A DNA stretch of 40,936 bases from Oscillospiraceae bacterium (lineage in GTDB: Bacteria > Bacillota > Clostridia > Oscillospirales > Ruminococcaceae). The notes below the pieces were generated by a model. That model had not been told where the DNA came from. It saw nothing but the letters and a program-made list of their open reading frames with translations, and did not search any database. Both the position numbers and the translations under genes were made by a program. The DNA is taken from the NCBI GenBank assembly GCA_017521325.1, contig JAFXCV010000057.1, positions 1-40,936 of the forward strand. Reading direction: 5' to 3'. This document shows, piece after piece, positions 17,713 through 28,500 of this stretch (position 1 is its first letter; the number at the start of each line of letters is the position of its first letter).

Positions 17713-17946
17713 TCGCTCCCTACCCAGGGAGCGTGGATTGAAATATCGTTGGGATACTTGAAAAGCACGTCCGCAAGCGTCGCTCCCTACCCAGGGAGCG
17801 TGGATTGAAATTTGGAAATTACAGTGGGTACCAGCGGTCAATCATGTCGCTCCCTACCCAGGGAGCGTGGATTGAAATTGCGGAAAGATACAGATTAATG
17901 TGGATGGTATTCGGTCGCTCCCTACCCGGGGAGCGTGGAGTGAAAT
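17712..17946 (+). CRISPR. Type I-C CRISPR array, 4 repeats and 3 spacers, no leader
   Basis: Four 33-nt repeats lie at 17712-17744, 17779-17811, 17846-17878 and 17914-17946. They begin GTCGCTCCCTACCC and end GTGGATTGAAAT. The first three are identical; the fourth differs at two positions (A to G in the loop, GATTG to GAGTG) and is therefore the leader-distal end. Each repeat folds into an 8-bp stem, CGCTCCCT with AGGGAGCG, around ACCC. Spacers of 34, 34 and 35 nt lie at 17745-17778, 17812-17845 and 17879-17913. I found no match to them elsewhere in the window by eye. The first repeat starts on the last base of the cas7 stop codon, so the array has no leader of its own and must be read from the cas promoter. 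No cas1, cas2 or cas4 is present. Confidence 0.97.
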
Positions 17947-17965
17947 GGGGAGTAAGGGCAACGAT

Positions 17966-18000
17966 AAAAGGTGCGACCATATGATTGGACGCACCTTTTT
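17966..18000 (+). terminator. Rho-independent terminator after the CRISPR array
   Basis: AAAAGGTGCG (17966-17975) pairs with CGCACCTTTT (17990-17999), with an inner CCA/TGG pairing and a T5 tail. It ends the cas-array transcript 20 bp after the last repeat. Confidence 0.85.
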
Positions 18001-18042
18001 ATTGTATGAGCATATATGTTTCAGCCGAAATCCTGACTCGGT

Positions 18043-18222
18043 TTAAGCACACTCCCCATGCCCCGCATCCAGAATAATCACCCGTGCGGAGTCCTCTGCC
18101 GTGCTTGTCGGAAATGTCGGGGGAAGTTTCTTTGTGCCATAGTATGCGCCGCCGAGGACTGCTGCAATGGCTGCGGTCACTGCAGCAATCCGCTGCAGCA
18201 GTTGTTTTGTTTCAGATTTCAT
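18043..18222 (-). pseudogene. N-acetylmuramoyl-L-alanine amidase, N-terminal remnant (59 aa)
   Basis: The frame starts MKSETKQLLQRIAAVTAAIA (ATG 18222, with AGGTGGTGCTT upstream), has one membrane segment and a short Pro/Thr linker, and then reaches VIILDAGHGE before stopping after two more codons. The DAGHG motif with its zinc-binding His is the very beginning of the Amidase_3 (CwlD-like) catalytic domain, and about 180 residues of that domain are missing. The cut lies beside the CRISPR terminator, so the island or a deletion linked to it most likely removed the rest. I found no amidase C-terminal part at the left end of the island. A 59-residue product would be inactive. Confidence 0.7.
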
Positions 18223-18656
18223 AAGCACCACCTGATGTAAATAATAGGGTGTCGTCCCTTGGTTCATGCTTATGCAGTTGGTTTTCGTAATATTCCGCAG
18301 ATCCGGACGCATTGTTCTATGCTGCATTATCTCATTTTATATACTATTATAATAAAGAAAATAGAAACAAAATTGAATTGGATATTTCTTTTCTAAAACA
18401 GAACAAAAAACAATTTCCTGAATACGTCAAAAGTGGAAATTATTTCATTTACAGTCAGTCTTGCAGAAATAATAATATACTCCATGTAAACCACAAACTG
18501 TGAAAATGCACAAATTTATTTTGATCAAAATGTAAAAATGATAGAAATTGAATGACAAAAGCCATGTTTGCTTGACTTTTGAGTTGGCAGATAGTATAAT
18601 TAAGTATAGGAAAACGCTGTATTCATTTTGAACCAAATATAGTATGGAGAAACGAT
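18223..18656. other. AT-rich intergenic region upstream of the pilus operon
   Basis: No gene is visible here. The left part is the upstream region of the truncated amidase on the minus strand. The middle (18330-18560) is very AT-rich with no stable structure that I can see. The promoter of the pilus operon lies at 18572-18600. Confidence 0.6.
18572..18600 (+). promoter_or_regulatory. Promoter of the pilus operon
   Basis: TTGACT (18572-18577), a 17-bp spacer and a perfect TATAAT (18595-18600). The transcript would start near 18607, giving a 50-nt untranslated leader. Confidence 0.75.
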
Positions 18657-18893
18657 ATGACTGACAAAGAACTACGAAGATTGAAACGATCTGAACTATT
18701 GGAAATACTTTTTTATTTACAAAAGGACAACGAAACCCTCCGTCAGGAGAACGAAGATCTCAAGCAGCAGGTGGCAAACGTTGCTGCGGCGAGCAGTGTT
18801 TCAGATGAAGACATCGAAAGGATCGCACGGGCTGTCAAATATGAATTAAAGGGCGGCGCACCGAGCGGTACGGCTAATAAGAAAAAGAAATAA
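18657..18893 (+). CDS. Small coiled-coil protein, hypothetical (78 aa)
   Basis: The start ATG follows TGGAGAAACGAT. The first half is a charged helix (MTDKELRRLKRSELLEILFY) running into a heptad-like stretch, NETLRQENEDLKQQV, which predicts a short coiled coil. The second half has DEDIERIARAVKYEL and a Lys-rich tail. There is no signal peptide or membrane segment, so it is cytoplasmic. It is the first gene of the pilus operon, 26 nt before the signal peptidase gene. I recognise no family with certainty. A scaffold or regulator for the secretion genes is possible, but no function can be assigned. Confidence 0.7.
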   Translation: MTDKELRRLKRSELLEILFYLQKDNETLRQENEDLKQQVANVAAASSVSDEDIERIARAVKYELKGGAPSGTANKKKK

Positions 18894-18919
18894 ACGCAGC
18901 AAAAAACAGGAGAATAAGG

Positions 18920-19501
18920 ATGGAGCAGGAAATCAAACGAGATCTGCCGACGCTTTCACAGCTGACGGCAGAGGTCAAGCGAATCCGATATCAAAGAAAT
19001 TTCAGAAAAACACTGGTGAGCACCTTCAGCTCCCTGCTCGTGGTTGCGGCAATTGCAGTATTGATCTCAATGCTGTTCCTGCCCGTACTCCGAGTGACGG
19101 GTTCGAGTATGACTCCGACACTGCAGAACGACCAGATGGTCATCTGCAATAAAAATGCAAACTTTGAAAGCGGTGACATCATTGCTTTCTACTATAATAA
19201 TAAGATCCTCCTCAAGCGAGTGATCGCAACATCCGGTCAGTGGGTCAATATGGATCCCGACGGTACGGTTTATGTAAACGACGAAGTGTTGGATGAACCC
19301 TATGTCAGAACAAAGGCATTTGGTGAATGTGACATCCAGCTGCCGTATCAGGTGCCGGACAACCGAATTTTTGTCATGGGCGACCATCGTGCTGCTTCTA
19401 TTGACAGCAGAACGAGAACAGTGGGCTGTATTGCTGAAGAATACATCATAGGCAAGGTGGTATTCAGAATATGGCCGATGGACAGCTTCGGCGCTGTCTG
19501 A
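18920..19501 (+). CDS. lepB: Signal peptidase I (193 aa)
   Basis: Type I signal peptidase removes signal peptides at the outer face of the membrane. A cytoplasmic N-terminal part of about 30 residues is followed by a membrane segment at about 32-56. The catalytic Ser is S63 in VTGSSMTPTL and the general-base Lys is K99 in ILLKRVIA. The MGDHRAASIDSRT motif near the end is the conserved box E. The gene is in the pilus operon, directly before the giant surface protein, so a dedicated role on pilus subunits is likely. Several sortase pilus loci carry such a peptidase, where it can also be needed for assembly. The start follows AACAGGAGAATAAGG. Confidence 0.93.
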   Translation: MEQEIKRDLPTLSQLTAEVKRIRYQRNFRKTLVSTFSSLLVVAAIAVLISMLFLPVLRVTGSSMTPTLQNDQMVICNKNANFESGDIIAFYYNNKILLKRVIATSGQWVNMDPDGTVYVNDEVLDEPYVRTKAFGECDIQLPYQVPDNRIFVMGDHRAASIDSRTRTVGCIAEEYIIGKVVFRIWPMDSFGAV

Positions 19502-19549
19502 TATTAAAATTTCACACGAAACATTGTACTATATAAAGGAGGGATGTAC

Positions 19550-22500
19550 ATGAGAGAGATGCAGGCCTTGGTTCGGAACTATGTTCTGAATCGTGATAGG
19601 CAGATGAAATATCTGGCAGTTCTGATTGCACTGTCGTTGTTTGTATCATTTATGGTTCCGTTCATTCTGATGCAGCCGGCGGACAGTATGGCAGAGGCTT
19701 CTGCGTGCGGAATAGAAGAACATGTTCATACAGAGGAGGCAGGATGCTATCAGCTATTCTGCGCTCCGGAAGAGGGAGAAGAGCATGTGCATTCCGAGCG
19801 ATGCTACGCTTTGATCTGTGAAAAGATCGTACATACGCATACGCCCAATTGCTACCCGACAAAGCCTGATTTTTCGGCGTTGTTCAGCACGATCTACGAT
19901 CCCGAGAATCTGAAGGCTACCGCAGACGGTCAGAGTTACGCAAACTCCCCGAAGGATAAGCCTTCCGAGTATAAGGCACCCGCAGGTTCCATTCTCGGCG
20001 TTGCAACACATTTCCACATTTTCGCAGAGTCCGTATCGCTGCAGTCCCACGTTCATGGTAATATTGCAACAAACTGGCTGCTGCAGAACGGTGCATTCGG
20101 TGTTTACAACGACAGACTCAACGGCATGTCCTCCATCAACTACATCCGAAACCTCGGACCGAATGGAAATCTGGACAATGCCTATCAGACGCAGCTGATC
20201 ATGGGTTCCGATTATTCTTCTCCTCCGTCTCCCTGGTTCTCAAACAGATATGAGATCAGAAGCAAGAAGGACAGAAAGACCTACTACATCCCGAAGGATA
20301 AGTTCCCGATGTGGTTCGCACCCGAATATGTAGAACCGCAGGTGAAGTTCGAAAAGAAGGATCGTCCCTTCATCAACATCACACAGGAACTGAATAAGTT
20401 CGCTGATATGTCCATGGATCTGGTTGAAGAAGCAGGTGCGATGGATAATGATAAGGGCGTATCTACAAAGTATCCGACGGTCAAGTCTGATCCGAACGGA
20501 AACTTCAATGGACAGTCCACAACAACTCCCGGTACAGTTGTACTTCAGACTCAGGGTGAAAACCTAACTCTCGATTTCTCTAATATTGATGACAAGTACA
20601 TCTATTACACAATTGATGCTACCAACTTTGATATGGTTTCTCCTTGGTCTTCATGGATGAAGGTTCTCCAGATCAAGGGCATCACAGAGGATAAGTTCCT
20701 GTTCCTGAACATCGACGTAGGAACCAACCCCGACGCATACTTCAGCAAGTCCTGGATGGTTTACAAGGATGACGGAACAACCTACGGCACAGGCGAAGTT
20801 CCGCTGGAAGACGGCGGATGCAGAGTCCTTTACAACATCGTTTCCTCCGACGGAAACGGCGGCAACTACAAGCCCTTCGAAGGCAAGGCAGTATTCGGCG
20901 AACGCCGTAACGGTTCCATTCTGGCACCGAATGCTGATGTCAACGTTGCAGGTAACACCAACGGTACCATCATTGCAAGAAACTTTGTTGCTACCGGTGA
21001 GTCCCATAGATGTGACATCCAGCAGGAAGGTACAGAAGGCGACGACGCTGACTGGTCACTGGGCGAAGAAACTCCCACAACACCCAAGCAGCAGAAGCTT
21101 GAAGTTACAGTAAAGAAGAACTGGAGCGGCGGCACTTCATATAATGGCGTTAAAGTCGTTCTTTACAAATCCAAGTCACCGACCCTTACCGATCCGCATA
21201 AAGTTCCCGGCAAGGAAGCAACACTTAGCAGCGACAACGGCTGGCAGACAGTTTTCAAGGATCTTCCCGCATATGAAGCGGAAGAAAAGCTTTACTACTT
21301 TGTGAAGGAAGAAACAGAGGTTTCGGGATTCACCGCAACCTACGAAAACAACATGATCTCCGTGAACAGCGGAACAATCACCATCACCAACGTCGCAAAG
21401 AAGAAGATCAACGTAAGTGTTGAAAAGAAATGGGAACATCCCTCCGGATCTTCTACTACCGACATCAACGTAAAGCTCTATCAGACCACAAATGCAAATC
21501 TGGACGCAACAAAGCCGGAGCAGTTCAGTGGTATGACAGCGATTGGAGATGTATGGCTCAATTCCGGCAACAACTGGAAGCACACATTCTCCGATCTTCC
21601 CGAACTGAGCGATGATGGTCAGAAATACTACTACTACATCGTGGAGCAGAACGTTCCTGCAAACTACGCAGCAGGCTATACCGGCAACGGCGTAAACACC
21701 AACAGCGGTACAGTTACCGTAACCAACTCCAAGGATAAGATGGTTTCCGTAACTGCCAAGAAGGAATGGAAGCCCACAGCTCCCGGTTCTGTCGTAACCG
21801 TCAAGGTAAATCTTTACCAGTCCACAAACGGCAGTCTGGATGCAACAAAGGCAAGTGATTTCAGCAGTCTGACACCGCTTAAAACAGCGACGCTTACTGC
21901 TTACAATAACTGGAGCTACACATTCCCCGAATATCCCGCAATGGATGCAAGCGGCAACAAGTACTACTACTACATCGTGGAACAGGACGCTCCCTCCGGT
22001 TATACGACGATCTACACGAATAACGGTATCACATCCGACAGCGGCGAGGTTCTGATTACCAACGTCAAGGATATCACAGTAACCGCTAAGAAGATCTGGG
22101 ATCCCGACACCGTAGCTTCTACTCCCACCACACAGGAAACCAAGACGTATAAGATTATGCCGATTGGTGACTCTATCACACAGGGTGAATTGGGAGGAGC
22201 AGATGGTAGCGTCGGCGGTGGCGGAGCACATGGCGGCTACAGAAAATATCTGGACTACATTCTTGAAGAAAAGTATGAAGAATTTTTCGGCAAGGATAAG
22301 ACCTATAACATTGATCTGGTTGGTCCTAAGAACAATGTAAATCCGTTCGACTATAATGGTGCAGCAGATGAAATAACCGCAACATTCTCTTTCAACGGCA
22401 CAAACGTTACTTACACCTACGACAACAACCATGGCGGCTACAGCGCACACCAATCTTACACTGACGATGGAAACAACAGCGTTTATCATCAGCTGGTGAA

Positions 22501-25500
22501 TGCAGATAATAACGAAAACTCCGGTTCAATCAAGGCAGCACAGCCCGACATCGTTCTGCTCATGATCGGTACAAATGATAGAAATGCACTTGTAGACCCC
22601 GATGTGTATGAGCAGCGACTCCATACGCTTCTTGATTATATGCTGACAGAGCTTCCTAAGGACAGCGTAGTTTTCGTGGCATCAATTCCAGAATTCGACT
22701 ATTATGGTTATAAGGATGTTACTGATTACAATAACAAGGTTAAGAGGGTTGTACAATCCTATGCAAATTCCGGCAAGAACGTAAGATTTGTTGATGTAGC
22801 AGCATTCATTAAACTTGCTGATCTCAGTGACAAAATTCATCCCAGTGAATCCGGCTACGAAAAAATGGGTAAAAACTGGGCAACCGTCATCGACTCCTAC
22901 ATCCAGGAATTACAGCCCGTTTCATCCGTTCCGGCTGAAACGAGAGAGCCCATCAACGTAAGACTCTACAAGTCTACGAATCCTTATCTCGACGCTGAAA
23001 AGCAGACTGACGTAGATCAGATGACCTATGTTCAAGATGCAACGCTCAACAGCGACAACGGCTGGACAGGCAAGTTCGAAGGCCTTCCCGCAATGGAAAA
23101 CGGCAGCACACTCTACTACTACATTGTGGAAGAAAACGTTCCGAAGCACTACACCGTAACCTATTCCAACAATGCTGTTAACAATAACGACGGTACAGTC
23201 GTAGTTACCAACACCAAGGAAAAGATGCTCAACATCACCCTTGACAAGGAATGGGTAGGCGGCAAGCCCAATAACGAAAACATTACCGTAACGCTCTATC
23301 AGTCCACAGAACGTAATCTGGACATGACAGTGAGCGACTCGGATTTCCAGCAGCTTCTGAACAGCAACAAGCTCTGGAAATACAGTGACGAAAAGAACAC
23401 CGGCAAATCCTCCGTCACATTTACGGCAGGAGAAACCCCGCACTTCACAAATCTCCCCGTTTACAATGAAAACGGCACAATGTACTACTACTACGTTCGT
23501 GAAAGCAACGTTTCCGGCTACAAGCCGAGCTATTCCAAGAATCCGGTTTACGGCGCCGATAAGGAAGTTACGATCACGAACACAAAGATGATCAGCATTA
23601 ACGTTACAAAGAACTGGAGTATCAACACCGGAACAGTAAGCAGTAAGCAAATCACCGTTGAGTTGTACAAGTACAAGCACGTTCCTGCTGAGGGTGAAAT
23701 GAGCTATTGGCCGTCCACCTTTATTCCGGTTGGTGCAGAGCTGGTAGAAACCAAAACGATCAACGCAAACGGCGGTAAGGTAACGTTCGACAATCTCCCC
23801 ATAGAAGAAAACGGCTACAAGCTGTTCTATTACGTCAAGGAAGCGGATGACGCAGAAATCACCAAGAACTTTGATGTGATCTATGGTCCCGAAGAAAGCG
23901 GACAGCTTGCTGATCCCAATCAGCCTGACACATACGATAAGACAATCACTAACAAGGAGAAGGCGGCAACTGAAATTTCCATTACCGTTAATAAGGACTG
24001 GGATGTTGAAGACTTCTTCTACGATTTCGACAAAGACGGCACAATGGATCCTCCGAACGATTATTACGTTCAGGACTCCGTAAACCCCGTTGAGCAGTGG
24101 GCAGATCCCATCAAGGTTACGCTGCAGTATTCAACGGATGGCACGAACTGGACGGATTACGAACGTTACAAGGACGTAGAGTTCTACACAACTTACACAT
24201 TCACCAATCTTCCCAAAACGACAGGTGCTAACAATACCGGAAGCCCCTATTACTACAGAGTTGTGGAAAGCTACAACTACGGTTATGTAACTGAGTACAA
24301 ATATCCGGATGGTAAGTCCAATATCAACGCAAGCGAAATTCAAAAGGGTCAGGCAATGCCCGAGGTTGAGCTGAAGAACACGCTGCTCAAGCGCACGCTC
24401 AACGTCAAGAAGAATTGGTACAACAACATCAATGATGGCGTTGACAAGGTCGTTGTTGAGATCTACCGCAGAACAACCAATAAGAAGCCCGATCTGGGTA
24501 TTAATCCGGATGGTACGATCAGTGGTGGTAATGGCGGCAATACAGGCGGCGATACTCCCGAAACTTTCACTCCGGTAGAAGTACTGAAAACGACATTTGA
24601 GGATAATGACACTACCAAGGACAAATGGACAGTGCATGGTAACACCAGCAGTTCGCAAGGTCAGACAACAGGCATTCAAAATGGTCAATATCACCTCTGT
24701 TGTGGCAATTCTGACTCCCCGTCTTATATCAGCTACACCTTAAACGTAGTGCCCGGTGCAAAATACAGCTTCAGCACTCAGTCAAGTCGTTCGGAAATCA
24801 CCGTTTTGAAGGTCGCTTATGGTAATGATGCTCCGGAAATCGTAGCTCAAGGCGATTCTACTGCTGCAAACTTCACAAGTGCAGAAGTAAAGGGTGAGTT
24901 TACAGTACCCGAAGGCGTAACATCTGTAACACTTCAGGTGGGAGTCACAGGTCAAGCTAACTATGGTGCAGATTTTGACGACATCACAGTAACCCAGCTG
25001 ACAGCAGGCACTCAGGTTACCCCTAAGCCCTACATCAACTCCTTTGACAACAACACAACAGAGGGTTGGACGCAGGTTGGTAATCACAAAAATGATACTA
25101 CACAATCTGGTTTACAGTCAAGTCCCACATATGATAGTTCTGCTTATTCCTATGGATTGATTTCTCAGAATGGAACAGCGAATGGTGCAGTTAGTGATCT
25201 TTCCGGATACTATTACTGTTCTTACATTCAGAAGGAATTCACAGACCTGACTGCTGGTTCTACTTACAATTTCAGCACAAAGGTAACAAGAACAACCGGT
25301 GATCCAGTGTATGTGGCACTTCGTGCCGTATATAACGATGGAACGCCCGTTGAAATTGCAAGAGTGCAGACAACTGCAAATAAGATTGATTGGAAGGAAC
25401 TGGCAGGCGACTTCACAGTACCTGCTGGAACTACAAATGTGAAACTGCAGATCGTGCCGATTACGAACAGCGGTTACATGGGTACGATGATGTATGTTGA

Positions 25501-28500
25501 CGATGTCAAGGTTGAACTGGTATCAACCGGCAGCAACGAACCCGAACCCATTTTCTACAATCAGTTCAATGATACTAATGGCTGGCAGCCTTTGCAGGTA
25601 CAGAACGGTACAGTGGACGTTTGGACGAGTGGTAACGCACAGTACGGCGGTGAGGGCGCATCCCTTGGCGTTGGCGGCAGAACAAATGGCAGTACCGTAT
25701 ATTCCGGTAGAGTCCTCGCATCTGACGGTGCATACAAGCCTCTTGATTCCAGTCAGTTTGTACCCGGCAATTCCTACAAGTTCAGCGCATATGCAAGATC
25801 GGGTGGTGGTGAGGACACATTTGTACTGGGTCTGAGATACACACTCAACGGTCAGACATATCGTGCAGATATCGCATCCAAGACAATCGGCGGCGGCTGG
25901 CCGGATTCTCCCATTGAAAGCCCGGCAGTGCAGATTCCGCAGGGTGCAACAAACGTTCAGCTTTGCATCTATACCAAGAACAATACGGATAACTTCTACA
26001 TTGACGAGGTAAAGGCATTTGCTGCAACAAACGGTTCCCAGCTGAATGGTTACAGTGAGCCGACGTATAATGGTGGTAGCCAGGGCGGCGGCAATACAGG
26101 AACCGATGTAACTACCGTTACCTATGACTTTGAGGATAACTCAAATCAGGGTTGGAGCGGATATAATGGTGGTTGGGCAAACCTCACCAATTGGAAAAAG
26201 AATGGACAATATAGTCTTCAGATTGGTAATGGTTCCGCTGCACATGATTTAAGTTCGAGCGATTTCTCGACAGGTTACCAGTACAGCTTTAGCGCATATG
26301 TCTGGGGTGGTAATAGCAGTGTTAATGCAAGTCTGGAATTGCATTACGAAGGGGCAACTGGATCTCCCATAATAATTGACAGTACCTCAACCCTTGACGG
26401 CGCAGAATTGAAAGGCAGTGCTACTATTCCAGCAAATGCAACGAATGTAAAACTCGTAGTGAATGGTGCAGGTACTCAATTCATGGTTGACGACATCACA
26501 ATCACCGGTCCCTACCCGTCAAGCAACAGCAAACCCCGCAACGTCGAAACCTTCTTCAGTGGCAGCAACACGCTGACAAAGCGCCAGCTGAACGTTCAGA
26601 AGATGGAAGCTGTTAAGCTCGCAAGAGCCTCTACCGCTTGCAAAGACTACTGGTATGACACAGAGATCGTATACAGTGATAACGAAAATCAGGCACCAAC
26701 ACTTATTGAATTCGACTCATTTACAAGAAACGGCAATACATTCGTAGGCGATACTGTAAAGCATCTCGAAGTTCAGTTTTATGACAGGGTTTCTTTCCCG
26801 TCTGAGATTAACGTATGGCTGCAGGGCAGCGGTGACTTTGGCGGTTCGAATTGGAAAACCAGCTCTGATGGTCTGATCCACACGTTTGCGAAGAATATTC
26901 TCGTTAAAGAAAATACTTATCTGCGAGTTTTCACAAAGAAACCAGAGCTTGTTAAGCGTCTTGTCCTGACATTTACGAACGGTACAACGCTGACAATCAA
27001 CAACACGAAATCCATTGCAGACGCAGCGAGAGTCGAGTCAAGCGCAGGAACTGAAGCCCCCACAGTAAGTGGTACTTATTCCAAGGACATTGCATATTTG
27101 GATGGTGGCGATTGGGCAAATGCGTGGGATATCTGGAACTCGGGTGAAGAACTGAACCAGAAATGGGCAAATCAGACAATCAACTCCGCTGATGTATATT
27201 TTGCAAAGGATTATGGTGTTGATTACACCAATCTGAATACCGATAACGAAGCGATCAAAGCAAATCAGGGAAGTGCAGATGTCACGAAGTTCGGTATGTA
27301 TCTGCTGATCAACGGTGTTATCAACGGAAGCAATAGAGACTGGAACGGTCATGAGGTTTACGCTGCGTTGGATTCCAATTCTGTTACAACCGGAAGTGAC
27401 TATGTTGTAGCAAACTACACCTTCACGAATTCACCTCAGCTGTCAGCATCTTCTAACAACAACATCAGCTCGTTGATCATCAAAACAGGAGATAAGCTCA
27501 AGGTAAAAGCCGTAGTTCTCAAATGCAATAACGGCCAATCCTACGTTATTAACAACACCGAGTATTCTCATGTGGCAGGTGTAACAACTGATACACGTTA
27601 TTACGAGTTTGTGCAGGATTTCAATTACAATAGCAGCAGCGATGGTGATTCGATTTCGCAGAGATGGCCAAACAATGATGAAAAGCTTGATGAAATTGAA
27701 GTGTACTTCAAGAAGGGCGTAGTTAACAGCTCAACCCTGAGCAGTAACCTCGAATTCTATAATCCCGGTAATGTCAGCGGAACATTTGATGTAAGCGATG
27801 CAGTATATGATATTGCAAGATACTCATACACAAACAATAACGTACCAAAGGATCAGATTAGTCAAACGATCAATGGTAAGACAGGTGTTCCCAATGCGAT
27901 TAAGATGATCGTTCTCACAAGCAACTGGGGCAGTAAGTTCGTCATTGTTAACACAGCTTATGCTGAGAACAACGACTACAACACCACCGCCGATCAGTTC
28001 GAAAAGTGGTATCCGTTTACTCAGTCCGACGGTGTTATTGATGGTGTTGACAGAGTCAATAACGTTTTCCTCACAATTGATGACCTCGGCAGAGATTTTT
28101 ACGGCAAGAAGATTGAATCTTTGCAGATGTATATCAATGCAAAAGTTACACCGGGCACTACAACTCCCGGCGGAATGGGTACTAACACATTCCTGCAGGA
28201 TTACGAAAGCGGTGATACGAACGGCAAGCTTACATGTGTTGGTAATATCGGAACATCCAAGGAAAAATGTCAGACAGTGAGCGGTGCCTATGGTATGTGT
28301 AATGTTTTCGATTACAAGATCGTTGACACCTATGATGGCATTGCAGACGCAGCCTTCCATGGAGCAAATGCAACTGACAAGTGGACAGGTGATCGACTCA
28401 ATATTCAGACAAAGAATCCTACGGATATTTCCAGAGTAGTTTTAACCTTCGATGACGGCACAACCTACACCGTATGGAACATGAACTACTTAGGTACGGA

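Noticed and set aside
16774..17841. 355-codon minus-strand frame across cas7 and the array, containing ISIHAPWVGS twice-like segments
   Set aside because: The SIHAPW-type text is the translation of the CRISPR repeat; the rest is antisense to cas7.
17745..17913. Self-targeting by the three spacers
   Set aside because: No match to the spacers was seen elsewhere in the window by eye; a proper genome search was not possible.
11711..18000. Similar stems at 11711-11744 and 17966-18000 considered as terminal inverted repeats of a mobile element
   Set aside because: Both are ordinary rho-independent terminators with T tracts at gene ends; their similarity is limited to short stem segments.
21176..22489. 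437-codon minus-strand frame inside the giant protein gene
   Set aside because: Shadow of the CnaB coding region, Val/Cys-rich, with no start signal.
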